Below, one piece after another: positions 33,583 to 45,769 of a DNA stretch of 64,000 nucleotides (within the stretch, counting starts at the first letter, position 1; each line of letters opens with the position of its first letter). The stretch covers positions 310,001 through 374,000 of the forward strand of contig JAITYX010000141.1 of NCBI GenBank assembly GCA_021018815.1, in the 5' to 3' direction. The translations under genes were made by a program, and so were the position numbers. The notes beneath the pieces were generated by a model, which was not told where the DNA came from, ran no database searches, and saw nothing but the letters and a program-made list of their open reading frames with translations. Source of the stretch: Talinum fruticosum (lineage: Eukaryota; Streptophyta; Magnoliopsida; Caryophyllales; Talinaceae).

Positions 33583-34227
33583 CCCCATTCCTAATTACTG
33601 CTTTCTTGGACAAACCAAATGCGCTGTTTTCTTGGATAAAGCAAAGCAGACGTGCTCCCCTCCTCCTTTGTAAAAGCCCTATTCTTTTTGATATAATAAA
33701 GGCATGCTGTGGACAGAGTGAGAGAGATAGAGAGAGAAAATTCCAAAACCACTAGCCAGGAGCAACTTCCTCCTTCATCTTTTACTCATGTTCCTCCTCC
33801 TTTACTTGGTCCTCTCTCTCTCTCTCACTCTCTCTGGTAGCAAGTTGATTTTCTCTTTCCTTGATTCTTTCCACTTTCGTCATAACTTTCTCACTTTTCT
33901 CATTTGCTTGATGATATCCTTTTCATCCATTTTCCACCTGTATTTCTCCATTTGCTAGCGTCATCTGCAATGAATGATTAGAAGAGCTAATCATGATTAG
34001 AGGTATGTTTATTTGCTCTTTTTTCAGAAAATATTGGGATTAATACCAGCAAAATCCCGGGTCAATTGAAATTTGATCAGTTGAACCATGATCGAGTTGA
34101 GCGGTTTTGGCCGGTTTTGACTAGCTCGGTTGTTTGATGGGCTAAGTAACATGTTCGGACGAGAATAGTGATCGATTCCCAGGTGAACCAGTTGAACCGC
34201 CGATCCGGTCCGATTCTCATAACATAG
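33329..34227. mobile_element. Non-autonomous TIR element, 8- or 9-bp target duplication
   Basis: GCTAGGAC is repeated at 33321-33328 and 34228-34235; a G precedes both copies, so the duplication may be 9 bp. The element starts CTATGTTAAGA and ends TCATAACATAG, short inverted termini. Subterminal regions carry repeated GGTTGAACC/ACCGGTTC-like motifs. A duplication of this size fits hAT (8) or Mutator-like (9) elements. It contains no transposase. Inside are two (TA)n tracts and a CT-rich stretch (33720-33960). Confidence 0.75.
33455..33616. repeat. 36-bp unit duplicated, each copy next to a (TA)n tract
   Basis: AACCCCATTCCTAATTACTG followed by CTTTCTTGGACAAACC is present at 33472-33507 and 33581-33616, each copy preceded by a TA tract (33455-33471 and about 33511-33580). 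Same design as the duplication at 3391-3573. Confidence 0.95.
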
Positions 34228-34653
34228 GCTAGGACGTACATGTTGATCTCACCAAACTCATTAATTAATAAAAAAATAACTGCGTATCATTAGATTTAAC
34301 ACTTATTTTTTATATGAAATTCATGTCGTACTCCACGTTATGACATCGTGTGGTCCTAGTATGCCTCTTTTGTGTTTGTAGTGTTGATTTAACTTGCCCC
34401 TTTTATTGAGCTAAATTTTTATTATTAATACATATTTTTCATTTATGTACTTATTTTTTATTTTGCATTCATACGTTTACACGTAAATTGATTTCCAAAT
34501 GAAAATGGATACTTAATGTGTAGAGATATATTATTAATGGTACACATTATGTAATGATGGGTGTATCTTAATTAATGGCCATTGTGTGCTATGTCGTGTT
34601 ATATTGATTATGTGGACAATAACCTCACTAATATAGTGATTTAACGTAATATA

Positions 34654-37600
34654 AAATGGATAAGGAAGTCGAGGGTACGAACAACGATGATCAAGCGAAG
34701 TTGGCACGTAGCGGAGAAGATCAAACTCTTCTTACCTAGGTCCAATTCGACGAGCATCGTAACCCACTAGGTGAGTGCACGGCTCGATTCATGAGCTATG
34801 TTAGTGCGACAACCTGCATATACAAGAATATCAACTACCCTCATTAGAGCAAAGTCCCTAAATCGATTTAGAAAAACCTTTGGAATGATATACAAGTAAA
34901 TGCATTACATTTTAACTTAGAATTTCAACTTAGTGTAAATTGTTAATAATAATGCATGTCGTTCTTGTGTTTTAGAAAACGTTCAACTTGGACTTGAATT
35001 AATCGGATCTCCTGTTGGTGAAACATAAGACCCTAATGTCAGTGGTAGAAAAATATAGAAACTTCAAGTCTCACATTGCCGCTGTTTGGGTCTACAAGAC
35101 TAAACTAAGGCAGAAGGTAGGCCATGGGAGGTCTACAACTTCATAACCGAGGAGGATTAAAAGAAGTTTAAAGCATGTCTCCACTCCCAAATACAAGGTA
35201 ATTTAACATTTGTTCTATTTTTTTATGTTTATTTACTGGATATTTCTTTAGAGTTAATTTCTTTAGAATTTAACATTTGTAGTCATATTTACTGGATATT
35301 TTTTCATCTTAATTACTTGCGCAGGCATGAGGTGAAGCCAACCGGAAGAAGATTAAGAGCAATGCGTACTCCATATGATTTTCTCGTGGGGGATACACGA
35401 AGGTGGAGGAGAAGTTGTACAAGTAGAGGCTTGAACAAGTGAAAAGCGGATTCAATAAAGGTGTCATCACAGGTTCTTCACAACTCACTATCGAGAGGGA
35501 TGAGTTGTGGATTGAAAGAAGAAAGAAGAAAGATGGCACCTTCACTACAACGAAGTCCAATTTATTATGTAGTGACTCGTGAGTTTGACTATTACTTTAT
35601 TTATTTTGAGAACTTATCGGTTAGTATATGAATTGCCCAATGATAATTTATTTCCTTCTTATAGGAGTCTTTCTCACAAACCTCAACTTCGAAGTCGCTG
35701 ACAACATTGGGAGGAGTGACAAGTTAGTCTTGGCCATAGAAAGAGATGAGCATCTCGGTCGTGCTCGAGCCGTCGGTTGGAAGGTGGGGATACTTGAGCA
35801 CTTCGGAGTTAGAAAGAAGCGCCCCATCTCTTTTACCCAATCGGATATCGAGGCAATGCTTTCTTAAATGGAGTCTCAATTGGATTCCCAAGTGGCCCAG
35901 ATAGAAGAGAGAGTGCAAGAGAGAATGACGGCCTGGTTCATGGCGTGCTTTACCAAGATGGGTATCCCGATACCCAACTTGGAAGAGTTTTGTGAGGGTC
36001 AATTCTCACCCCGGACATCGGCGAGCACAAAAGTAAGCTCATCCACCGATCAATTCGAAGATATGGTCAAGGTAATAATTAAGATTTTTCAATCGAATAA
36101 GAATGCATGTTTTTATTTTGACTAATTATTGGTGCATACTTGTTGAATGAATGGTGTATATACTTTGGTTATTGTCGAATTCGACATGTGGCCGTTGAGT
36201 AATTGGTTGTTATTTGTTTTAGTTGTTTCGGATGTGGGTCGTTATTCGGGAAAACATTCACTTTTAAGGGGAAACTCGTCTATTTTTTTCAGGATTCTTG
36301 ATAGTGTAAGTTGTCTCTCAAGGGTTATCCTGTGATTTTAATTCTTATGCTAATTGTTTTGTAGCCGGTGCAAGTGCATGCTAGTTTCTCATCACCCTCC
36401 TCTAGATCACTTTGTGGCAACGAGTGTTGTTTACCGCATGCAACCAAGTGTCATCGTTCATGGAGCATCACTCTTAGAGGATCAGGTGAGGGTGATGGAA
36501 GTTGTGTAAGGGAAAGGCACGTATGAGTTTCGGATCCAATCACCACACCGACACACTCGTTGATGAAGCGGTCAACAATTTTGTTGCTTGGCCCAAGAGT
36601 TTTGTCATCCTCTCTACATCGAAGGTATTTTATTTGAAAATATTAAATCAATTGTTAATATCACTATTTCTAGTTCATGTATTATGGTCCTCCTTGAACT
36701 AGGATGTCGTGGCCGAGCCAAGAGTGGGAGGAAAGGCATTCCCAAGTCTTTAGTTGGCACCACCAAGCATTCAACGACGCCCGATCGTCATCCAGAGCAC
36801 TCTCCTATCCAACCCATTGACGAGTCACCTGTGGATTGGAGTATTCGTTTACAAAGTTTTGTGAAAACTTTGCCAAAAGACACAGATACTCCAAATCACA
36901 TCGTAAAGTCACCTATTTTGGTTATTAGACAGGGACGATGAGATTAGCTTATCGGTTTTCTTGGATGACATACTATAATTTGTGGAATGATTTGAGTTAC
37001 TACATGTATAAGTTCATTTAACTATTAATTTTCATTTCTAACTATATATGTACAATTAATATGTAATAGGTGACTCCACAAGATAGGAATCGAGTCTGTT
37101 TAGTTTATCGATCCCGTTGCCATTGAAGCATTAGGACAGTCAAGGAGGACCAATCAAAATTTATCTCTAACCTCATGACCACGACACAAAAACATATTAC
37201 TTGGCACCATTTTATTGAGGGGCAAGTGTACAAATAACTTAAATGGAGTTTTAATGGTTTAATAATTGCATTTTAATACAAGTTATTTGTGTCTCGTGTA
37301 GGTCCCATCGGATGCTTGCTGCCATATATTCCAGGAGTAATATTGCATACCGATTTGATCCTCTCGAGTCATCTACTGGGGAAAGATATCAAAATTGTAC
37401 TTGACTGGTGTAACAACCCGACCTTAAATCACATTATTTATCTTATCAATTACGAGATTAATATCATTGAGCGCGTGCACTTCAATTCGATATTTTATAT
37501 TTAAATTATTTTTATATATGTGCTATGCAGCTAAGGCGACGAAGTGACCCTAATAAAAATCTCATAATAATGATTATAATTTACGTACATGTTTAAAAGA

Positions 37601-40600
37601 GAAAATTTAAAAAATTTACATGCGGTTAAGATCGCTAACATTATATTTCAAGTAAATCGTCACAATTATAATTGGTAAACATCATTATTAAAATGAAATT
37701 AAAAGCAACAATAATAGAACAAAATAAATAAATAAATAAAAATAATAAAATAAAATAAAATAAAAATAATAAAAATACACAAATCAGATTTTTTGAAGCA
37801 GAAATCTAGAAATAGATTTATCTCGGATTCTATAAAAAACAATAAAATAAAATTAAAAAATTAGAAATAAAATCAGTCGGGCAAAGCTCAATTCCATTTC
37901 CTTCATCTCTGCTTCCCTCTGCACCGGCTCTGCTCCCTTGTTTTTCCTTCCCTCGCTGCCGTTTGCTACTCGGCCATCTCGCGCACGACCGACGCCGGCC
38001 GGGAGACCGGCGCCGGCCATCCGTCCTTTCTCTCGTCTCGCTCTCTCCCTCACCCGCGCTCTCGCTCTCCTCTCTCTTCCGCGTGGCCTTGCTTCCAGTG
38101 CTCCCTTGCTGCGGCCCATCTAGTGGCCATCCACCAGTCGCCGGTGCTCGCCAGGTATTCACCGGAGCCCGGTGTACCGCCACCACTCCGCCATCTTCTT
38201 GACTTCCATCTCGTTGGTTTTGAAGGTAAAACCCTAAAACTCAGATTTGCACACTTATTTATTTACTTAGTAATTGTAATTATAAATTGAATCATCTGAT
38301 TTAGAAATATGTTTGTGGATTTAGAAATATGTTTGTGGAGTTAATTTAAAGGTTGAATTGGGAAAATCCGAATTGATGAATGATTGAGGTTTGGTATTTT
38401 GGTGGATTGATTGTGTATGAATGTAAATGAATGAGATTTCTTTTGGGGAAATTATGAATTAGTGAATGAGATTGGGGATGTCTATTTATAGAATTGAGAA
38501 ATTGATGGATTTGTTATATTTTAGAAATGGTTGTATTGAGCAAACGAAAGGGAATGCGTATGTGAAAATTGAAATTAGATATCGAGTAATGTGTAGAGGT
38601 ATGGAAAATAATTGAGCATTAAGCATACCTAATTGTGGTTGTGAATGTGAATTTTGTTGAGAGAATAATGCTTATGACCTTAAAATGATGTATGTATGAA
38701 TATTGAGCAATTCGGTAGATTATGGAGCCTACCTAATGGAAGGCATTTGATGGGTTAATTAATTACTTAACTATGGGTTTTGAATGCAATGAAGGGAGAA
38801 GTAATGAATAAATTAGGAATAAGTGTTTGATTATATACCATTTTCAATCCAAGTCAACTAATGAATTGAATTACATAGATATCACTGGCTATCTTATTAG
38901 CCTAATCAACTTCTTCAATTAATATGCGTTGTAGTCAATGTTCGAAATCGAATTAATGCAAGTAAAGTTATGTAAGAAAACGTAATTTAACCGATTACGT
39001 AATAAATATAGAAAATGAAATAAATTGTCAACATTTATACAAATTCAATTATTGTTGAAACTCAAGAGAAACATTATTAACAACAAAAATCTATCGAAAC
39101 ATAATTGAGACCACTTCCGTTGCCGAATAGTTGGCGACTCAAATTTCTATAAAAGGGGAGAAACAAAGGCTTTAATTCAGGTACGTTCATTGCTCGTACC
39201 TTACGAAAGCTCACATGTTTCATCAAATCTCAACATTTCTTATATATATATATAACTAATAATGAATCATTCGCAAATCAAGTTTTGTCACCTAATTAAG
39301 TGGTCCCCACTCAATTGTCAATTATCGTGGCTTAGGCCCTTCAATTCCACCCGCGTGGCTTCAACTCGGGTTCTCGGTCCGCCCGAGAGGTGTGCACCTT
39401 ATTCAAAGATTGCATCAATTATACAAGGGGCTCCACTTTCGGATAATAACCGGCAAGCAAGTTTGACTCATATTCTCTCCCTCCGATTTCGAACTAAAAT
39501 GAATTGAAATGCGCGTGCTCAATTAAAATGTTTTTCAAAGCTATTTTACAGTGCAGGAATGTTTGTACTGAGTTTCAACTCATTCTTCGAAATATTTTAC
39601 TGTTTTTGTTTTAGGAGGAAGCATTGGTGAACAATCAATTACCTACCAAGTCCGACGAAGGCAAACCATAGCCAGCCACGTTGCATTTGTAATTCCGAAG
39701 GTGTATAGACGCTCACAGTGATTTTACCCTCAACCATGGTTTAGGTATGACCTTGGGAATTATTACACGTTGCATATTATCTTGTGGAATAGACGAAAGT
39801 CTAGGTTGTATAAATATTATGTTACTAAACAAGTAAACTGTATTTTGGGATAACTTAGCTACTTGGGTAATAAGCAATTACTCCTAACAGGATCAATGGG
39901 AATATAACAGTTGGATGCACAAATTGTATTTCATTTTATTTTATTTATTTAGCCTTGTCCTATTTTTAGGACGGCGGTAACGTCTTCGGTCATTATCTTC
40001 CGCTGCGACCTTACGTAATATTCTCTAATTAAGGGATTATTAAGTAATGGTGATTGGGGCGTTACAATTGGTGAGTTCATTACTTCCTCATTTTTTGCTT
40101 TTGTTAAGTATTCTTTTCAATTGTATATTGTATGCATGCCTTCATGATATAATTAAACAATACATGATCTTTATTTAAATTTTATTTTCATCCATTTGAA
40201 AAATAATTCTCTCGGAGTGTATGGCTATTTGGGAGGCTCGAGAGGCCCACATTAGGCAAAAACGCCAAGTGTTGTCCCCGTAAATGTGAGGTTCTCTTTC
40301 TTAGAATTAAATTAGTTTCCATTTTCGACGAAATTACATAACTACTAATTAATTCTCCATATATTGAGAATCTATTTTGATTATTGTAATGCTAAACAAT
40401 CGGAAACGTGGAGTGTGTCTTCTACATTCTCCAATACATGAAAGAGATTGTGACCCACTTAGATTTCAATGATCACAGATGTAATCCTGCAAAAGTACCT
40501 GCACTTACACTTGTTACATTTATTTATGAAAAATTTAATTCATCTTGTCATGTTCTTTTCAACTTAATTAGTACTTGTAGTTGACATAAATATATATAAA

Positions 40601-40737
40601 ATTAATTTTACAGCATTGGTCACGGTATTTTCCAGGAAAGAACCCCGCCACTACCCATTATACACAAGCTATGCTTGGATGAGCTTAGACGAGGTTGGGC
40701 ACAGCTTGTGTATAACCGTATAACTAGACCTACATAA
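34654..40737 (+). pseudogene. CACTA accessory gene: Transposase_24-like, DUF8039-like and Ulp1 (C48) protease-like parts
   Basis: Exons in order: MDKEVEGTNNDDQAKLARSG (34654), a region with KYRNFKSHIAAVWVYKTKLR (about 35060), SRGGYTKVEEKLYK and ERDELWIERRKKKDGTF (35380-35550, Transposase_24-like), DEHLGRARAVGWKVGILEHF (about 35750), a coiled segment ending FTKMGIPIPNLEEF, DAVNNFVAWPKSF-like sequence (about 36570, DUF8039-like), and an Ulp1-type half ending FDPLESSTGERYQN (about 37370). After the LTR insertion, AIWEAREAHIRQKRQ (about 40220), the cysteine box NVECVFYILQYMKEIVTHLD (about 40405) and LDELRRGWAQLVYNRITRPT with stop near 40737. The Cys box keeps C but lacks the usual CGYY. Stops and frameshifts occur. 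Ulp1-like domains are known in plant CACTA ORFs; the function here is inferred. Confidence 0.72.
37409..40066 (+). mobile_element. Solo LTR of a Ty3-like element, 2.66 kb, inserted in the Ulp1-like exon
   Basis: It starts TGTAACAACCCGACC and ends GGGGCGTTACA, the usual TG..CA-bounded inverted ends. Flanks ACTGG (37404-37408) and ATTGG (40067-40071) are a one-mismatch 5-bp duplication. Host coding sequence resumes after the insertion at a GTGAGT splice donor. Inside are a CT-rich, GC-rich block (37890-38220), a TATAAAAGG-type motif at about 39150 and the CGCGTGCTCA phrase near 39512. No internal retrotransposon region is present, so it is a solo LTR formed by recombination. A second family member lies at 61233-64000. 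Confidence 0.75.
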
Positions 40738-41350
40738 GTATATATTTACAAATGATTTTTCTTTATTATTTGATTAGTAATATATATATATATATATAAC
40801 TTGTTGAAATATGAATTAGTTGTGAAACAAGTGAGATTGTTGGTTGTATATATTTTTAAATAGTTTGTGTATGTAAATGGTTATATATATTCTAGTTGTA
40901 TATATATTCTGAAATAGTTTGTGTATGTTATGTAAATGGTTATATATATTCTGGTTGTATAATTATACTTGAGTACGAAAAACAAAAAAACATATAAAAA
41001 ATTTCAGACCTATTACTACGATTCTTTGGTAAGAATATAGTAATAGGTCAACCCTACCCCTAAAATTTTGGGTAAAAGGGGTGTTTGGGTTTGGATCTAT
41101 TACTATCTGTTTTGAAAAAAGAACCGTAGTAGTAGGTATGTTTATTACTACGGTTCTTTCTCTAAAACTGTAATAATTAGGAACCTATTAATACGGTTCT
41201 TTAAATGAATTGTTGTAATACGTTATCTTTTACTGCGGTTTAGAACTATAGTAAAAGATGTTATCTACTACGACACTCACATACCCGATACCTTATAACC
41301 GTGGTAAAATGTCTTTTTGAACCGTAGTAAAAAATGGTTAATGTATATAT

Positions 41351-42087
41351 CGCGTCAATGCAAAAATGGTCTATAAAAATGAAAAAAAGCATTGTAATAT
41401 TTTCCCTTGTGGAATGTTTATTTCTCATTTTAATTTTTTTATTTTTCTATTTTTCTTTCTTCTTCTTAACATTTTCTTTCATTCTTTTCGTCCAAATGAG
41501 CCATAAAACAATAGTACACTATACTTCAAATCCAAGTACACTTTAACTTTCGAATTACACTGGTTAGAGAGAGAGAGAGAGAGAACTCACCATGAGTTCT
41601 GTAATGTGCTTTGATGAGTGTACTTTGTACATATTGGCCAGCTGAACTTTCACAATTGAAATCTAATTCTACCTTCTGTTTTGCTAGTCGATCTGGGTTT
41701 TGGTCTTGATTTTCTTAAATGTTCATGAGATACTACTGTTTTCCTTTTTGTTTTCTTTGACCGGACATGAGATACTACAGTTGAAAATTGGCATTTTCTT
41801 TATCTTACCTAATAATTTTAACATAATAATCTAATTAATTAAGTCATAGATTAGCTGGAGCATTCGCTGTTGGCATGTTGGTTCAAATAACAACAGTATA
41901 ACAAGTCATATTATGGGCCCCAATTTTATTGAATTTAAGATAATCAGTTGTAGACAATTTTAATCATATAAGTATTTGTAAAAGTAGAGAGTGATTCCAA
42001 AATAGTCGTATAAAATTTAGAAAACATTTTATTAGGTTGAAATATTTTGAAAGACAATAAAACAGAAGCCTTAAAAAATAATGATAA

Positions 42088-42151
<64 letters not shown>

Positions 42152-42270
42152 GTAAGACTATTACTATCTTTTTTTATTATGATAAAAAACTAGAAAATAT
42201 ATATGTGGTGGTTAGAACTATAAAAAGGACAAGTGATTATTAATTTCTCACCATGGAAATTTAATTTACC
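41351..42270. other. Spacer downstream of PM19 copy A, with (TAA)n
   Basis: T-rich sequence (the 70-codon ORF at 41334-41546 is phenylalanine-rich and not convincing), a short (GA)n at about 41566-41583 and a (TAA)n microsatellite at about 42089-42150 of roughly 20 units. No gene recognised. Confidence 0.6.
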
Positions 42271-42685
42271 ATGTGAAATCATACAAAATAAAGGAAGCTA
42301 TACAATGCATAGGACATAAGGAACGACAATCTTGTTTCTTTTGCATGTATCCGTTCCATTTTATTCACGATATAAACACAAATATAATCAATCAAAGCAA
42401 ACAATGCACCCAAATATATATCAAATTACATGCTGATAATATGAGAAGTTTTTATGTGTTTCCTCGCCTTCTTAAGACCCGAAAATTGGACAAATTCTTT
42501 TTCTTAGCAAAAAACACAACATTCGTCACTCTGAAAAGGATAATGGTAACCCCACCATTAACCCCTTCATTCACAAATTAAAAATGAAATAATTAAAGTC
42601 CACAAAATATTTATAAACCACAAGACATGTTTTTGGTAGGTGGACTTGAAAACAAGGTGAAATGGCACACTAGCTCTGCTACTAT

Positions 42686-45405
42686 CTAAGCAGATTCTGG
42701 GGCATTGAGTTGCGCATTTAGGTTCGTTTGATCGTCTCTTGAGCTTATTGCCCTCTTCACTGCTCCATGAATGGTAAAAATATACAAAAGCATTGTTCCA
42801 CTTAGGATAATGATCATTGCCTCTATTGTTTTCTGCATGAAATTCAAGAGGTATAAAACCGAATCTCAACAAGAATTTTTAATGCTTTAGTACCATAAAA
42901 TATGTGAAACAATAAGTCCCCTACATTGTAATAATGTTACCTTCAGTTTATTAGGATTATAAATTTTTAAAGCCTTGCTTTTCAAGTAATATAAACTTTT
43001 AATGTGATGTTTTTATATTGTTTTTTATTTAAAAGAGTCACATATAACACGACAATATAATTACAATATAAAAGAAAAGAGTGAATCAAAATTGAAATTT
43101 AATGTCGTCAACACTTTACCCAGTATCTCATTAATTTATTTATCAAAGGGGACAAACTATTAAATAAATTGAATACCTGAAAAATTATTTCTTATTTTTA
43201 CCCAATATAAGAAACATTTTTATTATTCCATGACTTTTCAAGTCAGTAAAATATGATTAACTCTTTTAAGGATAGCGCATGACATGATCGAGTGAAAAGA
43301 GAAAATACGGATGCAAGTTCTGTGTGTGTGTGTGTGTGTGGAGAGAGAGAGAAATCTTAAGAGTATTTACCAGTTTGGCACTGTCCGTGCCGAGCTTAAT
43401 GTGCTTAGAAGCAAAGCTGCATAGAAATTATTTGCTTAACATCAGTAAAATGTAGTAGAAAATTGAAATAAACATCCAAAAGTTGAATAATTAATAAATT
43501 AATTTGATTATCTTTTAAATATACAGTAGATTCAATATTATATGAATTTGTTTTTTTGCGTACATGTACTAATATAATATAATTTTTTATTTCATTGATC
43601 ACATATACAGAAGATGCTTACAATATGATAACGAAAATGTAATGCATCGCATGGAGGTATAATATTGAAGAAACTTCATCTTGTTAGTATTTTAATACAG
43701 GTCATATTTGGCAACTTATTAATTATTCTTTCGGTGAAAAATAGCTTTTTTAACTTTATGAAAAAGTCATTTAAAGTGCGGTTAAGTTGACTTTTGTAAT
43801 AATTTTTTACTCTTAATGTCCTTTATAAAAAGTTAATTTCACTAGTTTTTTATGATTTCTTTTTATACATTAACTTTTTATCTTACATCTTTTTAAAAAG
43901 TAACTAATTTTACTAAATAGTTTTTTCTAAAAATAATTAATATAATCAACGAACAAATAATCACCAATATCTAATTACCAAATAGGACTATAGCCTATTT
44001 GAATAACCTAGAATAATCTCAATAATAGTAAATAAAAAAAACTGCTACCTCCCTCATGTCTTAAAGGGACGAGGCACTATTTCACAAGATCATTTGCACT
44101 AATACAATTCAAAAGTGTTATCCTTGACTACTCTAAGTCAACACATCCATGACAACAATCTAATCTTTGATATAGTCGAGTCAACTAATTATCAAAAGTA
44201 TTAAGGTAATAACATTATCCATTGCATTTGTATGTGAGTCCATAATTGAAACAGACGTCTTATCCTCAATTACTCTAAGTCAAATAGTCTAAAACAACAA
44301 TCTAATCTTTAATTGTGCCAACTATTTATCAAATATTAAGTTACAAACTTTTATCCATTATACTATACTGTGAAATACAATACCTTACATCCTACATATT
44401 TAGGGGCGGGATTATTTTATGTTCAATGGTGTCTTAGGATATCGTTGACTAAAATTGTTAGAATTATATCTTGTTTTTTTGACTCAAAAAAGAATCACAT
44501 AATTGTCGTTCCATATATAATGGGATCAAAATTTAGTTACCACATCAAATAAAAATGTAAATCTAGCCTCTTTATTAAATAGTACCATAACATTATTTTT
44601 TAAAAATAAAGGGAGGACCTCATTTTGTCCAACATACAGCATATACATGGTGAGAATAATGATATAATTTGATACAATTCTAGTAAGACATTTCTTCTTT
44701 TTTTTCACAAATAAGGTGCAAAAATCGATACAGATAGTATTTGAATAAAAGTATTTATTAAAAAGTTTTAAACATTTTACAAATTGAGTTAACTTATACA
44801 TACATAAAAATATGATAATCTATTAATTATATGATTGAGATGTTTACCCCAAGGCAAGTGCAGTAAGACTCCACGCAATGCTTGCAGAAGCTGAAGCAGC
44901 GGGCAAACTTTCAGGACCCCACGAATTGATATGGTGAAGCCCAAATGAACACGCCGATGTCCCCACTGCTCCCGCTAACAATGAGAACAGCACAAAGTAT
45001 AGACTGGCTGGATTTTCCCCCTTACCAACTGCCAATTAATGCACGACGGAGCAAATAAAACTTAAAATTATGTGTGAACTGATATTCTATTCATCACATA
45101 GAAGGAACAAGAAATTTCTCAAGCTCATTAAAAACCAATTCAATAAAAAAGTAATAATTGATGGCATCGACATATATTAAAAAAAAGGGCTCAATAAAAA
45201 GTTTAAACTGATAATTAAAAATATAAGTTATATACCTATATGCTCTAACAAGTAGATATAAAGAGATAAGAGATATCAACGTACAACTTCCGCGGTCAAT
45301 AATTCTGTTGGTAGCCCATGCTGAGATGCCCAACACCACTACATACATATAAAAGTTTATGGACAAGAGGCACACTGCTGCTGGTCTTAATGTCCAATTC
45401 ACCAT
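42686..45405 (-). CDS. AWPM-19-like (PM19) integral membrane protein, copy A, intact
   Basis: Four coding exons on the minus strand: 45405-45285, 45028-44848, 43416-43371 and 42832-42686, joined by GT-AG introns with consistent phase (1, 2, 0). They give 164 residues. The start MVNWTLRPAAVCLLSINFYM leads into the first membrane segment; YVVVLGISAWATNRIID is the family's hallmark region. Further segments lie around residues 50-70 (LYFVLFSLLAGAVGTSACSF), 85-103 (SASIAWSLTALALGFASKHI) and 118-138 (IEAMIIILSGTMLLYIFTIH); the tail RDDQTNLNAQLNAPESA is polar. Length and four-helix layout fit the AWPM-19 family, ABA- and desiccation-associated plasma-membrane proteins; the biochemical role is not settled. 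Introns 1-3 measure 256, 1431 and 538 bp; intron 2 holds a MITE and a ~140-bp repeat. The ATG was chosen because it aligns with copy B. Confidence 0.93.
43320..43352. repeat. (TG)n(GA)n microsatellite at the donor side of PM19 intron 3
   Basis: About ten TG units followed by GA units lie within 50 bp of the exon 3 donor (43370). Copy B has a GA run at the corresponding place (57125-57142), so a dinucleotide tract was present before the duplication. Confidence 0.85.
43701..43990 (-). mobile_element. MITE, family 1, in intron 2 of PM19 copy A
   Basis: The ends GTCATATTTGGCAA and, read inward from the right, GTCCTATTTGGTAA form a 14-bp inverted repeat with two mismatches. Read on the minus strand, internal sequence (TTTTTAGAAAAAACTATTTAG, AAAATTAG) matches the MITE at 29605-29958. 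Copy B's intron 2 is only 83 bp and lacks it, so insertion followed the gene duplication. Confidence 0.75.
44095..44365. repeat. Two-copy ~140-bp direct repeat in intron 2 of PM19 copy A
   Basis: TTATCCTTGACTACTCTAAG at about 44117 and TTATCCTCAATTACTCTAAG at about 44260 begin two similar stretches that share AACAATCTAATCTTT, CAACTA.TTATCAAA and TTATCCATT. It contributes to the large size of this intron. Confidence 0.75.
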
Positions 45406-45727
45406 TTTTGCCTTCACAAAAAAAAAAAATTAATTTATAATTACTTTGAAAATAGTCAGTATAATTTTTTCCTCTTTTGTGTAAAGGAAGACGTAAATAT
45501 TTTTTATTTAAATTGAAATTTAAATATCTAATAAGATTTACTAGGGACTTTATCAATTAATGTTACAAGAATGATAATTGGTGAAGCTTTATTTACCTTA
45601 AAAAGGATTTAATCGGGGCTGCTGCTGATTTTGTACGACTTCAAAATCTGAGCTTTGTTGAGAGATTGATGATCTGCACTGTTTTTGTTTGGGCAATATA
45701 AGCAGGGATTTAATTCCTCTTTTATAG
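45406..45727 (-). promoter_or_regulatory. Promoter TATA box, 5' leader exon and leader intron of PM19 copy A
   Basis: On the minus strand CTATAAAAGAGG (TATA box at 45721-45726) lies about 320 bp before the ATG. A leader exon would begin near 45690 and end at 45597, where AAG|GTAAATAAAG is a good donor. The acceptor GTGAAG precedes exon base 45411, so the intron is 45412-45596 (185 bp). Copy B has the same design. Positions of the transcription start are inferred from the TATA box only. Confidence 0.65.
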
Positions 45728-45769
45728 ATGCAAACGGGCATATCCTTGGAAAGATCAATGAATTATTAA

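Larger units (their letters stand above)
32357..41350 (+). mobile_element. Large CACTA (En/Spm) element with Transposase_24/Ulp1-like gene, heavily nested
   Basis: The 5' terminus CACTGTTATAGCAATGAC at 32357 (preceded by TAT) is followed by subterminal ACTACGGTTC/GAACCGTAGT repeats to about 32605 and a CT-rich leader. The 3' subterminal region (about 41005-41340) has the same GAACCGTAGTA repeats but the last terminal bases are lost or mutated. Between them lies a multi-exon pseudogene (34654-40737) of the plant CACTA accessory type. Two later insertions are nested: 33329-34227 and 37409-40066. No TNP2-type transposase was found, so the element is not autonomous as it stands. Confidence 0.75.

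Noticed and set aside
37830..38202. Overlapping 60-118 codon ORFs in a GC-rich block
   Set aside because: They lie inside a solo LTR, are arginine/proline-rich low complexity, and the equivalent block at 63288-63652 encodes different peptides.
41334..41546. Phenylalanine-rich ORF that could be a membrane protein
   Set aside because: Composition follows a T-rich tract at the edge of a CACTA 3' region; no family resemblance or gene context.
42567..42872. 101-codon minus-strand ORF overlapping PM19 exon 4
   Set aside because: It is an out-of-frame shadow; the AWPM-19 frame with proper splice sites explains this DNA.
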